Source of the DNA: Mucilaginibacter sp. OK283 | GTDB lineage: Bacteria; Bacteroidota; Bacteroidia; Sphingobacteriales; Sphingobacteriaceae | Direction of reading: 5' to 3' | Assembly (NCBI RefSeq): GCF_900110415.1 | Contig: NZ_FODR01000002.1 | Coordinates: 124,001 to 188,000 of the forward strand | Length of the DNA: 64,000 nucleotides | Position numbers and translations under genes: made by a program | In this document: positions 36,971 through 46,825 of the stretch, piece by piece | Layout of the letters: each line of letters opens with the position of its first letter | Numbering within the stretch: the first letter of the stretch is position 1 | Notes under the pieces: generated by a model | What the model saw: the letters and a program-made list of their open reading frames with translations, nothing else | The model's database searches: none | What the model was told of the DNA's origin: nothing

Positions 36971-37294
36971 CTATTTATCCGCATACTTCAGCGCATCGGC
37001 ATTAACTACAGCTGCCTGGGAATCTTTTACGGCAGCAGTACCTAAAATGACTATAGCATCAGCCCCGATTGTTTTTGAGTAAGCAGAAAGTTTTTTTATT
37101 ACCGTTTCCTGGTGAATATAATTGGGGCAGGTTAAATGCCCAATTACTTTATATTCCCTCTTGACATCGTGGGCAGAATAATAAATATCGACGGAATTTG
37201 TGGGGCTAAGCTTGTCGCCAAAATAGGTGATGGGAGTATTGCAGGCAGATAAAATAAGGCAAAAGCCAGCGGAGAATAAAAGGGACCTTTTCAT
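36971..37294 (-). CDS. Hypothetical lipoprotein (107 residues)
   Basis: A signal peptide with lipobox (ILSAC) is followed by about 87 periplasmic residues. The segment VKREYKVIGHLTCPNY, then KKLSAYSKTIGADAIVILG, resembles small YbjQ/DUF-type folds in which a helix packs against a sheet, but no family can be named with confidence. It ends convergently with the oligopeptide-binding gene. Confidence 0.65.
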   Translation of the reverse strand: MKRSLLFSAGFCLILSACNTPITYFGDKLSPTNSVDIYYSAHDVKREYKVIGHLTCPNYIHQETVIKKLSAYSKTIGADAIVILGTAAVKDSQAAVVNADALKYADK

Positions 37295-37387
37295 AAGTGC
37301 GTACTTAGATAACTGAGACTAAGATATCGCGGGACAGTTTACTGAATATTATGTAAAAGTGATATTACAATTAATGGTGCAAACAAA

Positions 37388-37411
37388 AAAGCCTCCCCAA
37401 AGGGAGGCTCA
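37388..37411 (-). terminator. Aconitase gene terminator
   Basis: The stem AGCCTCCC/GGGAGGCT with a CAAA loop is followed by a T run on the minus strand (plus-strand AAAAAA at 37383-37388), about 45 bases past the stop codon. Confidence 0.75.
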
Positions 37412-37453
37412 TATAATTAACTTTCAGCGTTAACCTTTAGGCTTTCAGCCTTA

Positions 37454-39721
37454 TTAAGATGCCATTTGTTTACGAATGATGTTCAATGCACCACCTGCTT
37501 TAAACCACTCAATTTGCTGAGCGTTGTAAGTATGGTTAACCGGGAACGATTCAACCGAGCCATCTTTGTGGTTTAACACAACGGTTAACTGTTTGCCGGG
37601 GGCAAATTCTGTTAAGCCGGTAATGTCGATGGTGTCGTCTTCCTGGATTTTGTCGTAATCGTTGTTATCAGCAAAGGTGATACCCAGCATACCTTGTTTT
37701 TTAAGGTTGGTTTCGTGGATACGGGCAAATGATTTTACCAATATGGCACGTACACCAAGGTGACGTGGTTCCATAGCAGCGTGCTCACGTGATGAACCTT
37801 CACCATAGTTTTCGTCGCCTACTACTATTGATCCAATGCCGTTTGCTTTATAATCACGTTGAGTAGCAGGAACTGGTCCGTACTCGCCGGTTAGTTCGTT
37901 TTTAACGCTATCGGCAGTATTGTTAAAGTAGTTGATGGCACCAATCAACATATTGTTTGATATGTTATCCAGGTGGCCGCGGAATTTTAACCATGGACCA
38001 GCCATCGAAATATGGTCGGTTGTACATTTGCCTTTTGCTTTAATCAGCAATTTAAGGCCTTTAATATCTACACCTTCCCATGCGGCAAACGGCTCTAATA
38101 ACTGTAAACGTGCCGATTTTGGATCAACCAATACCTGTACCTGGCTACCATCTTCGGCAGGGGCCTGGTAGCCGGCATCTTCAACAGCGTAACCCTTAAC
38201 CGGCATTTCTATACCCATTGGCTCATCAAGTTTAACTTGTTCGCCATTAATGTTGGTTAAAGTATCGGTAAGTGGGTTAAAAGTTAAATCGCCTGCAATA
38301 GCCAAAGCTGTTACAATTTCTGGTGAAGCTACAAACGCATGTGTGTTTGGGTTACCATCCTGGCGTTTAGCAAAGTTGCGGTTAAACGAAGTGATGATTG
38401 AGTTTTTGCGTGTAGGATCGTCGGTATGACGGGCCCACTGACCAATGCATGGTCCGCAAGCGTTTGCCAATACCACACCGCCCATTTGTGCAAAAGTATC
38501 AAGGTAACCATCACGGTCAACCGTATAACGCACAAGCTCCGATCCGGGGGTGATGGTAAATTCAGCCTTGGTAGTAAGGTGTTTATCTACAGCCTGTTTT
38601 GCGATAGATGCAGAACGGGTGATATCTTCGTAAGATGAGTTGGTACATGAGCCAATTAAGCCAACTTCTAATTTTGCAGGCCAGTTGTTTTCTTTAACAG
38701 CGGTAGCAAATTTAGAGATCGGCCATGCCAGATCCGGTGTGAACGGACCGTTAATGTGCGGTTCCAGTTCGCTCAGATTAATCTCGATAACCTGGTCAAA
38801 ATATTGCTCAGGGTTGGCGTAAACTTCCTGGTCGCCGGTTAAGTGTTCAGCAACAGCATCGGCCAATTCGGCTATGTCGGCACGTTTGGTACCTTTAAGG
38901 TAAGCGGCAATTTTATCGTCATAACCAAACACCGAAGTGGTTGCGCCAATTTCGGCACCCATGTTACAGATAGTTCCTTTACCTGTTGCCGAAAGTGAAC
39001 GTGCGCCTTCGCCAAAATATTCAACAATGGCGCCGGTACCACCTTTTACAGTAAGGATACCTGCTACTTTCAAAATAACGTCTTTAGCTGATGTCCATCC
39101 GGATAATTTACCGGTTAATTTAACACCAATCAACTTAGGGAATTTAAGCTCCCATGGTAAGCCTGCCATAACATCGCAGGCATCAGCACCACCAACACCA
39201 ATAGCTATCATACCTAAACCACCCGCATTTGGCGTGTGCGAATCGGTACCAATCATCATACCGCCCGGGAATGCATAGTTTTCTAACACTACCTGGTGAA
39301 TAATGCCGGCTCCGGCCTTCCAGAAACCAATACCATATTTATCAGATACTGAAGCCAGGAAATCATAAACCTCGCGGTTAATGTCAATGGCAGTATTTAA
39401 ATCGGCAACGGCGCCAACTTTTGCTTGTATCAGGTGATCGCAATGTACGGTAGATGGAACAGCAACCTGCGGACGGCCAGCCTGCATAAACTGCAATAAA
39501 GCCATTTGCGCTGTTGCATCCTGCATAGCCACGCGGTCGGGTGCAAAATCAACGTAATCCACACCGCGGCCAAACGCTGTCTTAGCGTCGCCTTCTGAAA
39601 GGTGGGCGTATAAAATTTTCTCGGTTAAAGTAAGATGTTTACCGGTCGCTTTACGGGCAGCATCCACGCGGGTGCTGTAGCGGTCGTAAACTTTTTTGAT
39701 CATATCTAAATCAAAAGCCAT
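37454..39721 (-). CDS. acn: Aconitate hydratase, mitochondrial-like type
   Basis: Aconitase isomerises citrate to isocitrate in the TCA cycle using a 4Fe-4S cluster. The 755-residue length and domain order resemble the mitochondrial enzyme rather than the longer bacterial AcnA or AcnB. Cluster ligands are the Cys in [12 protein letters not shown] and the pair in [10 protein letters not shown]. Substrate loops [26 protein letters not shown] and [11 protein letters not shown] (swivel-domain Ser) are intact. The gene stands alone with its own terminator. Confidence 0.96.
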   Translation of the reverse strand: MAFDLDMIKKVYDRYSTRVDAARKATGKHLTLTEKILYAHLSEGDAKTAFGRGVDYVDFAPDRVAMQDATAQMALLQFMQAGRPQVAVPSTVHCDHLIQAKVGAVADLNTAIDINREVYDFLASVSDKYGIGFWKAGAGIIHQVVLENYAFPGGMMIGTDSHTPNAGGLGMIAIGVGGADACDVMAGLPWELKFPKLIGVKLTGKLSGWTSAKDVILKVAGILTVKGGTGAIVEYFGEGARSLSATGKGTICNMGAEIGATTSVFGYDDKIAAYLKGTKRADIAELADAVAEHLTGDQEVYANPEQYFDQVIEINLSELEPHINGPFTPDLAWPISKFATAVKENNWPAKLEVGLIGSCTNSSYEDITRSASIAKQAVDKHLTTKAEFTITPGSELVRYTVDRDGYLDTFAQMGGVVLANACGPCIGQWARHTDDPTRKNSIITSFNRNFAKRQDGNPNTHAFVASPEIVTALAIAGDLTFNPLTDTLTNINGEQVKLDEPMGIEMPVKGYAVEDAGYQAPAEDGSQVQVLVDPKSARLQLLEPFAAWEGVDIKGLKLLIKAKGKCTTDHISMAGPWLKFRGHLDNISNNMLIGAINYFNNTADSVKNELTGEYGPVPATQRDYKANGIGSIVVGDENYGEGSSREHAAMEPRHLGVRAILVKSFARIHETNLKKQGMLGITFADNNDYDKIQEDDTIDITGLTEFAPGKQLTVVLNHKDGSVESFPVNHTYNAQQIEWFKAGGALNIIRKQMAS

Positions 39722-40102
39722 TTGTATTTGATTTTTAGGTGAAAAGTAAAAGAAATTGACACTAAAATTGATTGTCAGAAACTTAGTGCGGCGAATTTAC
39801 AAAATATAACATCTAATTAATAATCAAGGTTTCGTCAATTCTTATTTGGATAGGTTCTAAATAGGTTTGTGGTTGATTGGGTTGGACTGATTAAGTTGGA
39901 GTGGGTTGATTGGGTTGTGAGGATCATTAATCATTCCTTTTTTTGATAAGATGGAAATATTAGTTCAATAATAGGGAATGATCGTGGGCAGCTTAGAAAG
40001 ATTTAAAATAAACTAATCTGTAAGAAGTAAATTATATTTTGGAGGTAAAATTGGCTGATCTCAATGAATTAGATAAATTTAGCCTTCAACAACGAATGTT
40101 AT
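39722..40102. other. Divergent gap upstream of aconitase
   Basis: On the minus strand a near-consensus -7 box TATATTTT (39808-39801) with CTTG 16 bases upstream could drive acn. GATTGGGTTG-type repeat words fill 39868-39920. The rest shows nothing recognisable. Confidence 0.4.
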
Positions 40103-40534
40103 ATGAAATATCCAGTTTTAGTGATTTTGCTAATAGTGTCGCTAATAAAAATCGACGCTGACAAAAAAGAGTTGCTTTGTCATCATTGGGTTCAGTTTGC
40201 GTCTAAGAAGAACGGTGCTGTAGTGCCAATTTCTGTTGTCGCTTTAATGGCAAAAGAGTGTTCGTTTGCCAGGGACGGTAAATATGACGAAATGATGTAC
40301 AATAAAGCCTTCAGGGCTTCTGGAAAGTGGTTTTTCAATAGCGATCAAACGAAAATGGGAATGACTATCGATAATGTTAACGGTCAAAATTTCCCCGGGC
40401 AGGATCAATTTAGAAACACAAATATTATTATTTTAAAACTAACGAAAGATACGTTAGTTTACGGTGAGGAAGCCTATTACGGAAAAGATCGAGTTTACGG
40501 GCATGACGATTTGTATTTTGTTCGAAGGGACTGA
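40103..40534 (+). CDS. Hypothetical exported protein (143 residues)
   Basis: A hydrophobic N-terminus (MKYPVLVILLIVSLIKI) suggests a signal peptide or anchor. The mature part has an HWVQFASKKNG start and a CSFARDGKYDEMMY...GKWFFN pattern that recalls the lipocalin-like small proteins of Bacteroidota that compare 'result' beta strands, but the match is loose. It ends convergently with the deacetylase gene, 9 bases apart. Confidence 0.55.
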   Translation: MKYPVLVILLIVSLIKIDADKKELLCHHWVQFASKKNGAVVPISVVALMAKECSFARDGKYDEMMYNKAFRASGKWFFNSDQTKMGMTIDNVNGQNFPGQDQFRNTNIIILKLTKDTLVYGEEAYYGKDRVYGHDDLYFVRRD

Positions 40535-40543
40535 TCACAATAA

Positions 40544-41167
40544 TTAAGGCATTAATGCCTCAAAACTATACCCCTTCTTACTCCATTCCTCCATCGCCCT
40601 TGGCAGAACATATTCCAACCTGTCAAACGCTTTCAAACTATCATGAAATACAACTATTGATCCTGCTCCGGTATATTTCATAACGTTCTTTAAGCAACCC
40701 TCCGGCTTCAGGCCAATATCAAAATCGCCGCTCAGTACATCCCACATGATGATTTTGATGTCGGGTTTAACAGATTTTAAATCCTTTGCCTGTTGTTTTT
40801 TGATGCGGCCATAAGGTGGCCGAAATAAATTAGTATGCAGTATTTTATCTGCTGAGAGAAAATTATCAACGTAGGTTTTGTTATCAGTTTTCCATCCTTT
40901 AAGGTGGTTGTAGGTGTGGTTGCCAATAGCATGCCCATCGTTAACAATTTGCTCAAAAATATCGGGATGTTTGCCTACATTGTCGCCAATGCAAAAGAAC
41001 GTTGCTTTGGCATTGTACTGTTTTAAAATATTTAAAACAAATGGTGTAACAATAGGTATAGGTCCATCGTCAAAAGTGAGATAAATACAACGGTTAGTTT
41101 GGTTTACATTCCAGATAAGCTCGGGATAAAGCTTTTTTAGCAGCCAGGGAGTTTTAACCAGGTACAT
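40544..41167 (-). CDS. Polysaccharide deacetylase (NodB domain)
   Basis: This is a carbohydrate esterase family 4-type enzyme that removes N-acetyl groups from peptidoglycan, chitin or a capsular glycan. All five NodB motifs are visible: TFDDGP, HTYNH with the zinc histidines, RPPYGR, the WDVLSGDFD region, and VVFHDS. Start ATG at 41167 gives 207 residues; a TTG two codons earlier is less likely. The N-terminus has no clear signal peptide. It stands alone; the exopolysaccharide cluster is 11 kb away. Confidence 0.92.
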   Translation of the reverse strand: MYLVKTPWLLKKLYPELIWNVNQTNRCIYLTFDDGPIPIVTPFVLNILKQYNAKATFFCIGDNVGKHPDIFEQIVNDGHAIGNHTYNHLKGWKTDNKTYVDNFLSADKILHTNLFRPPYGRIKKQQAKDLKSVKPDIKIIMWDVLSGDFDIGLKPEGCLKNVMKYTGAGSIVVFHDSLKAFDRLEYVLPRAMEEWSKKGYSFEALMP

Positions 41168-41261
41168 ATTCAAAACAAAAGTTAATGTTAAATTTTCCGG
41201 TAGATAGAAAACAACACCGCAAGGTAGTAATCAGTTGCTTACCATTGTATAGAAAAACCTT

Positions 41262-42710
41262 ATGAAACTAAAATTTATACCATCTTTTAAAGCTACCGTA
41301 ATTTGCGCCATCATGTTTTCGTCGTTAAGCTTCCGGGCTAATGCGCAGGAGGTAATATCGTTGCAAAAGGCTGTTGATATGGCCCTGGAGCGTAACCTTA
41401 CCATCAAACAATCGCAGTTTACCGAGGCGTTGGATGATGAAACTTTAAAACAGTCGAAATATAATCAGCTCCCAAACCTTACCGCAGGCCCGCAGGCATC
41501 ATTTAACTTTGGCCGTAACATCGACCCATCTACCAACCAGTTCATCAACCAACGCATTTTTGCGTTAAATGGTACCATACAAACACAGGTAACCCTGTTT
41601 CAGGGTGGCCAGTTGCGCAATACTATCATTCAGAACCGTTTATTGCTTGATGCTGATAAGACTGCCACAGCAAAAGTAAGGAACGATCTTATTTTAAACG
41701 TGGTTACCACTTATTTACAGGTATTAACCAACCAGGATTTGGTAAAAGCGGCTCAACAGCAAATAGATGTATCTAAAATTACTTTAGACAGGGCTCAAAA
41801 AAACTTCGATGTTGGCAACCAAACGCTGGCCGACCTTTCGCAGGCTAAAGCAACAGTGTCAACAGCCGATTTGAATTATACCAATGCTCAAAATGCCTAT
41901 GAAATTTCGTTGCTTACCTTAAAGCAATACATGGAAATGGCCCCGCAAACAAATATCGTGGTTGAGAAACCAGATATCAGCAAACTAACGAATGTTCAAA
42001 CATTATATAATGCCGAGGAAGTTTTAAAAAGCGCCGAATTGGTTAACCCGGATTTATTGCTGGCAGAGCAACGGGAAAAGGCTACCCAACAAGGTATTAA
42101 AATAGCCCAGGGCAATTATTATCCAAGCGTGGTATTGTTTGGCCAGTTAGGTTCCAATTATTCAGACGCGCGTACTTTATTGGGAGGGATAACACCCACC
42201 GGCAGGATAGATACCGTTGGTTTTGTTAATGGTAACCGTAACCAGCCGGCCACAGTACCACAATATGCCGCTGTATATAATAAATATCCGTTTTTTAAGC
42301 AGTTGAGCGATAACTTTAACCAATCGGTTGGGGTTAGTTTGCAAATACCCATTTTTAACCGTTTTAGCTCACGTACATCGGTACGCAAAGCAAAAATACA
42401 GTATGAAAACGCTAAGGTAACAACACAGCTGGCCCGTAATAACCTGAGCAAGATTATTTACCAGGCGGTATTGGATGTAAAAGCTGCCGAAAAATCATAC
42501 CTGTCATATACGCAAACTTACCAGGCCAATAAAGAAGCCTTTAATATTATACAACAGCGTTATAATGTTGGTTTGGTAAACTCGCTTGACTATAATACCT
42601 CTTTAACCAATCTCAATAAATCGCAGTTTGACATGATCAACGCGCAATATATGGTTGTGTTTAGGGCGAAAGTTATTGATTACTACCTGGGCAAACCAAT
42701 ATCATTGTAA
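41262..42710 (+). CDS. TolC-family outer-membrane efflux protein
   Basis: This is a trimeric outer-membrane channel of an efflux or secretion system. It has 482 residues with a signal peptide (cleaved near ANAQE), then the two repeated helical hairpins of the family: LQKAVDMALERNLTIKQ near the start, NYTNAQNAYEISLLTLKQYM in the middle, and RYNVGLVNSLDYNTSLTNLNKSQ near the end. The periplasmic adaptor gene follows 39 bases later on the same strand. Confidence 0.93.
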   Translation: MKLKFIPSFKATVICAIMFSSLSFRANAQEVISLQKAVDMALERNLTIKQSQFTEALDDETLKQSKYNQLPNLTAGPQASFNFGRNIDPSTNQFINQRIFALNGTIQTQVTLFQGGQLRNTIIQNRLLLDADKTATAKVRNDLILNVVTTYLQVLTNQDLVKAAQQQIDVSKITLDRAQKNFDVGNQTLADLSQAKATVSTADLNYTNAQNAYEISLLTLKQYMEMAPQTNIVVEKPDISKLTNVQTLYNAEEVLKSAELVNPDLLLAEQREKATQQGIKIAQGNYYPSVVLFGQLGSNYSDARTLLGGITPTGRIDTVGFVNGNRNQPATVPQYAAVYNKYPFFKQLSDNFNQSVGVSLQIPIFNRFSSRTSVRKAKIQYENAKVTTQLARNNLSKIIYQAVLDVKAAEKSYLSYTQTYQANKEAFNIIQQRYNVGLVNSLDYNTSLTNLNKSQFDMINAQYMVVFRAKVIDYYLGKPISL

Positions 42711-42749
42711 ATAAAAAAACTAAAACCGTAAATATCCAAACTCATAATC

Positions 42750-44099
42750 ATGGGAAAAACTACTAAATATATTCTGATAGGACTTGGTTCGCTGATTGTT
42801 CTGTTGATCATTGCCAAGGTAACCGGCCTTATTGGTAAGCCGCCTTTAACCCAGGTTGCCACCGAAAAAGCTGATACACGCGTTATTAACGAAACCGTAT
42901 CTGCCAGCGGCAAAATAAAACCGCACATCGAAGTTAAAATAAGCCCCGAAGTATCTGGCGAAGTGGTTGAATTGCCCATTAAAGAAGGCGACGTGGTTAA
43001 AAAAGGCCAGCTGCTTTGTAAAATCCGTCCGGACATTTTAAAGTCGGGTTACGATAGAGCCATCGCATCTTATAATACTCAAAAAGCCAGCGTGGGTAAC
43101 TCTGGTCAATTGTTAAAACAAGCCCAGGCTACATTTGATAACCAGGCTGGTATATTTAAACGCAGCCAGGAGCTATATAAAAATAAGGTGCTTACCGTAT
43201 CTGAATATGAAAATGCCAAAGCTGCTTATGAAGGCGCCAAAGCTTCCTTAGAAGCTGCCAAGCAAAACGTTATCGGCTCACAATATGGTTTGGCACAGTC
43301 ATCTGCTTCGGTAAAAGAAGCGCAAGATAACCTGGCCAAAACAACCATTTATTCACCTGTTGATGGCGTGGTATCAAAACTATCTATTGAATTGGGCGAG
43401 CGTGTTTTAGGTACCCAGCAATTTGCCGGTACCGAGATCATGACCATATCTGACCTGAGCAAAATGGATGTTAACGTTGATGTGAACGAAAACGATATTA
43501 ACCGCATTTCATTAGGCGATTCATCGAATATTGAGATCGACGCGTTTTTGGGTAAGAAATTTACAGGTGTTGTTTCTGAGATAGGAAGTTCGGCCAACGT
43601 GGTAGGTACCACTGCCGACCAGGTGACTAACTTTACTGTTAAAGTACGCATCAACGCAGATTCATACATGTCGTTATTAAAAAAATCTGCAGATAACCCG
43701 TCTCCTTTCCGTCCGGGATTAACAGCCACTGTTGACATAAATACCAACCAGGTAAAATCATTATCGGTACCTATTCAATCGGTAACCACCCGCGAGGAGA
43801 AAAAAGATCAGAACGGGCCGCCTAAAAAGGACGACGACAAGAGTAAACCATCAATTACACAGCCATCAAAAGAATATGTATTTGTATTAACTGCAGGTAA
43901 CAAGCTAAAACAAGTGCAGGTTACTACAGGCATCCAGAATGATACCTACATTCAAATATTAAGTGGCCTTAAAGGCGGCGAAGAAGTAGTGTCTGCCCCT
44001 TATGCAGCAATTACTAAAACACTTGCCGATGGGATGATTGTAGAAAAGGTTGACAAATCGAAACTGTTTAATGCCGATAATAACAACAAGGCGAACTAA
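42750..44099 (+). CDS. HlyD/MacA-like periplasmic adaptor
   Basis: This is a membrane-fusion protein of 449 residues that links an inner-membrane pump to the TolC channel. It has one N-terminal membrane helix (about 7-25), a split biotinyl-lipoyl domain (HIEVKISPEVSGEVVELPIK and YSPVDGVVSKLSIE), a coiled-coil hairpin in between (about 95-190), and a beta-barrel part. A charged insertion (about 348-372, REEKKDQNGPPKKDDDKSKP) lies in the C-terminal part. The usual MacB-type ABC gene is missing downstream, where a terminator follows. Confidence 0.93.
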   Translation: MGKTTKYILIGLGSLIVLLIIAKVTGLIGKPPLTQVATEKADTRVINETVSASGKIKPHIEVKISPEVSGEVVELPIKEGDVVKKGQLLCKIRPDILKSGYDRAIASYNTQKASVGNSGQLLKQAQATFDNQAGIFKRSQELYKNKVLTVSEYENAKAAYEGAKASLEAAKQNVIGSQYGLAQSSASVKEAQDNLAKTTIYSPVDGVVSKLSIELGERVLGTQQFAGTEIMTISDLSKMDVNVDVNENDINRISLGDSSNIEIDAFLGKKFTGVVSEIGSSANVVGTTADQVTNFTVKVRINADSYMSLLKKSADNPSPFRPGLTATVDINTNQVKSLSVPIQSVTTREEKKDQNGPPKKDDDKSKPSITQPSKEYVFVLTAGNKLKQVQVTTGIQNDTYIQILSGLKGGEEVVSAPYAAITKTLADGMIVEKVDKSKLFNADNNNKAN

Positions 44100-44121
44100 G
44101 CTATAAAAGATAATATCATTG

Positions 44122-44148
44122 GAGCCGCGATCTTTAATTGATCGCGGC
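44122..44148 (+). terminator. Terminator of the tolC-adaptor operon
   Basis: The stem AGCCGCGATC/GATCGCGGCT has a TTTAATT loop, followed by TTGTTGTTTT, 23 bases past the stop codon. Confidence 0.75.
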
Positions 44149-44223
44149 TTTGTTGTTTTGCAGGATTTAGGATATCATCTTACTACGTGATGTTTACCTA
44201 TAGTCGGTTTGAAAGCTATCCTT

Positions 44224-44362
44224 ACTGTCATTCTGAGGTGAGAAGAATCTATTCTACACCATGCTTATTTCACTTATAAAGTTTCCGAACAGATTCGTGC
44301 CTCAGCATGATAGTTCTCTAAAGGAGATCATCACGCCATTACTACGAGGCACAATGACGATT
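44224..44362. repeat. REP-like palindrome (TGTCATTCTGAGG family)
   Basis: ACTGTCATTCTGAGG...GAATCT (44224-44250) is inverted at 44286-44313, and a third related block (GAGGCACAATGACGATTG, 44345-44362) faces the opposite way. It lies between the efflux operon and the amidotransferase gene. Similar elements occur in many Bacteroidota, from memory. Confidence 0.6.
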
Positions 44363-44376
44363 GTTGAGTAACAACC

Positions 44377-45213
44377 CTACGCCAACCCCTGCAAACTCAT
44401 TACAGCTTGATCTAAAAAATTAGGAATAAGGGTTTGTTGGGTATGGCTAATTTTGTCAGGGTCGGCAAGGTGGTTTAGCATTTCCTTGTATTTTACGTCG
44501 CCATGTTCGTTAATTACCTCGTCTTTTTTGTCTTCTTTTAAAAGCAGGTTTTTCATGCCATTGGCGTCGGCTTCGGGATGAAACTGGGTAGCAAATGAGT
44601 ACTCGTCAAAACGAATGGCCATCATGGCGCGCGGCAGATCAATATGCGGACGCTCTTTTTCGATAGCCACCAGCTGCATATTCAATTCTTTAAACCTGTT
44701 TTCGTTCGGATTAATTACCTGCCAGCTTCTTGAATCAACTGCGTAAAATGGTTCGGCAAGGCCTTCAAATAGTGATTCGGTTAAACCGGCCCCGGTTTTA
44801 TTTACCGGCAACACGCCAAACGATGGCGAACGGCGGGTGTTGATATCTCCCAGTTCGTACTTACGGCACATTAGCTGGAAAGAATGACAAACATAAAAAG
44901 AATGTTTTTTATCGATAGTGTTGGACAGATTGTGATCTTCGAGCTTGTCGGTCAGCCTGAAATATTTTTTTTCCCATTCTGTGCCCTCATGTAACGGGCT
45001 TCCCGGCCCCCCGCTTGATATGTAAATGTCAAAATCAAGGCCCGGCACTTCGCATCCCCTGCGAACATCAAAAACTTTATAGGTGATATTTAAATCGTGT
45101 TTTGCCTTATATCTGTTTAAAATATCCTGGAAACCGCGCATCCCCTCATTCGCTATCCCATCATACAAATCAAGTATAGCTACTTTTATTTCCGGTTTAT
45201 ATTTTAAATTCAT
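44377..45213 (-). CDS. Class I glutamine amidotransferase-like protein
   Basis: This is a GATase1-fold protein of 278 residues that would release ammonia from glutamine or cleave a gamma-glutamyl bond. The nucleophile elbow reads YVCHSFQLM (Cys near residue 110) and the His-Glu pair is in FATQFHPEAD. The oxyanion part reads SSGGPGSP, so the triad looks complete. There is no synthetase domain as in GMP synthase. It is the last gene of the minus-strand amidoligase cluster, and overlaps the preceding gene by 17 bases. Its partner for ammonia use is probably encoded in the same cluster. Confidence 0.85.
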   Translation of the reverse strand: MNLKYKPEIKVAILDLYDGIANEGMRGFQDILNRYKAKHDLNITYKVFDVRRGCEVPGLDFDIYISSGGPGSPLHEGTEWEKKYFRLTDKLEDHNLSNTIDKKHSFYVCHSFQLMCRKYELGDINTRRSPSFGVLPVNKTGAGLTESLFEGLAEPFYAVDSRSWQVINPNENRFKELNMQLVAIEKERPHIDLPRAMMAIRFDEYSFATQFHPEADANGMKNLLLKEDKKDEVINEHGDVKYKEMLNHLADPDKISHTQQTLIPNFLDQAVMSLQGLA

Positions 45214-45712
45214 TCTTTAATTTCTTTTCTTGCATTTGCCTTTGAATGTCAAATTTGTCTTTGTCTTCAGTGCATTCTTCATTATAGTAGTTTATTCTGA
45301 ATGAAAACTTAAACGCACTGTCTGTCAAAAAAAAAGTCTTTTCAAAAGAGAGTTTTGTTGCTGATAAGCAATGATTAAGCGCAGATATAGTCTTTGCCCT
45401 AAACATACCACATTCATCCACATCATCGATAAAAATATAACAAAAATCATTGTTATTTGATGAGTTAAGGATTTCTGTTAAAAGCTTGGAATCTTTTAGC
45501 TCTGAATTTCCTTCTATCATTTCATAATCGGGCACAATAAACGGGAAGATATCGCTTATGCTTCCTGTTATATCATCTGACTGCTCCAAATCAATATATT
45601 CCAGGTCCTCTAAATTCAGGTTGATAAAAAACTGCTGATATTGCTTTAATTTATGAATGCCCTTGTTCTTCCTTATTATAAAATTTAGTCTCTTGTGGTT
45701 CGATATCGGCAT
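45197..45712 (-). CDS. Unknown 171-residue protein of the amidoligase cluster
   Basis: No family was recognised. The protein is rich in Asn, Asp, Ile and Phe, with no signal peptide or membrane helix, and includes FCYIFIDDVDECGMF and a charged C-terminal helix (QRQMQEKKLKNEFKI). It overlaps the amidotransferase gene by 17 bases and starts 9 bases after the GCS2 stop, so it is translated with them. Its DNA is more AT-rich than its neighbours', suggesting late arrival or relaxed constraint. Confidence 0.65.
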   Translation of the reverse strand: MPISNHKRLNFIIRKNKGIHKLKQYQQFFINLNLEDLEYIDLEQSDDITGSISDIFPFIVPDYEMIEGNSELKDSKLLTEILNSSNNNDFCYIFIDDVDECGMFRAKTISALNHCLSATKLSFEKTFFLTDSAFKFSFRINYYNEECTEDKDKFDIQRQMQEKKLKNEFKI

Positions 45713-45721
45713 CTTATTTTA

Positions 45722-46819
45722 TTACAGCCCCTTTAGTGTTTGCGATGTGATGTAATCAACCACATCTGCAAAGTTATTATTTTGCTGGTAAACGGCCAGC
45801 TGCCTATCGGCCCCGGTACCGGTTTCCAGTATTTTGTGTACATACTGAAGATCATCGCGCGAGCCAAGTTCGTCAACCACATCGTCGACAAAATCAAGTA
45901 ACTCTAAAACTAACGACCGGGTGTTTACCTCCATCTCTTTACCAAAATCAATCATTTTGCCATCAATGCCATAACGGGCGGCCCGCCATTTATTCTCGTT
46001 AATAAGCGCCCGTGAGTAGGTTATAAACTTCATGTTTTGCTGCCGCAGCTTATATAATTTGGCACACAGCGCCTGGAAAAGCGCTGCAAAAGCAATGGTT
46101 TCATCAACAAGCATAGGGCAATCGCAAATACGGAATTCGATGGTTTCGAAGAATGGGTGAACCCGGATATCCCACCAGATTTTTTTAGCGTTATCGATAC
46201 AGTTGGTTTTTACCAGCAGCTTGATATAATTGTCATATTCTTCGATGCTGCTAAAATAATCGGGAATACCGGTACGCGGAAATTTATCAAAAACCTTGGT
46301 ACGGAACGATTTAAACCCCGTGTTACGCCCTTCCCAAAAAGGCGAATTGGTTGATAAGGCATATACGTGCGGCAAAAAATAGCGTACCTGGTTGGCAATG
46401 TGGATAGCCATATCCCGCGATTGGATGCCCACATGAACGTGTAAACCAAAAATAAGGTTGGAACGGGCAGCTTCCTGCATCTCATCTACAATCTCGAAAT
46501 AACGTGGATGATCTGTGATGAGCTGATGCTGCCAGTGCGAAAACGGGTGCGTTCCCGCTGCACCTATGCGCAGGCCAATATCGCCGGCAAGCATGGCCAC
46601 AGTTGTGCGCAATTTGCCCACCTCCTTGCGGGCTTCGGCAGTGTTTTTGCAAATGTGGGTGCCTACCTCCACAACCGCCTGGTGCATTTCGGCCTTCACC
46701 TGGTCTTCGTGGATTTTTTGCGCGCTATCCACAATTCTCTGCTCATGCGATTTTAGCTCCCTGGTTACAGGGTCAATCACCATAAATTCTTCTTCAACAC
46801 CTAAGGTAAACTTGTTCAT
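45722..46819 (-). CDS. GCS2-type carboxylate-amine ligase (YbdK-like)
   Basis: This is a glutamate-cysteine ligase family 2 enzyme that joins a carboxylate to an amine with ATP. It has 365 residues, the usual YbdK length. The family start FTLGVEEEFMVIDP carries the metal-binding glutamates; AGTHPFSHWQ, LIFGLHVHVGI and ATP/metal motifs WWDIRVHPFFETIEFRICD are present. E. coli YbdK has weak glutamate-cysteine ligase activity, but the real substrate in such clusters is not known. Neighbours are a lipoprotein gene 6 bases upstream and an unknown gene downstream. Confidence 0.92.
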   Translation of the reverse strand: MNKFTLGVEEEFMVIDPVTRELKSHEQRIVDSAQKIHEDQVKAEMHQAVVEVGTHICKNTAEARKEVGKLRTTVAMLAGDIGLRIGAAGTHPFSHWQHQLITDHPRYFEIVDEMQEAARSNLIFGLHVHVGIQSRDMAIHIANQVRYFLPHVYALSTNSPFWEGRNTGFKSFRTKVFDKFPRTGIPDYFSSIEEYDNYIKLLVKTNCIDNAKKIWWDIRVHPFFETIEFRICDCPMLVDETIAFAALFQALCAKLYKLRQQNMKFITYSRALINENKWRAARYGIDGKMIDFGKEMEVNTRSLVLELLDFVDDVVDELGSRDDLQYVHKILETGTGADRQLAVYQQNNNFADVVDYITSQTLKGL

Positions 46820-46825
46820 AATTGG

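Noticed and set aside
44377..45213. GMP synthase call for the amidotransferase gene
   Set aside because: Only the amidotransferase domain is present; there is no ATP-pyrophosphatase domain, and its neighbours are ligases of another type.
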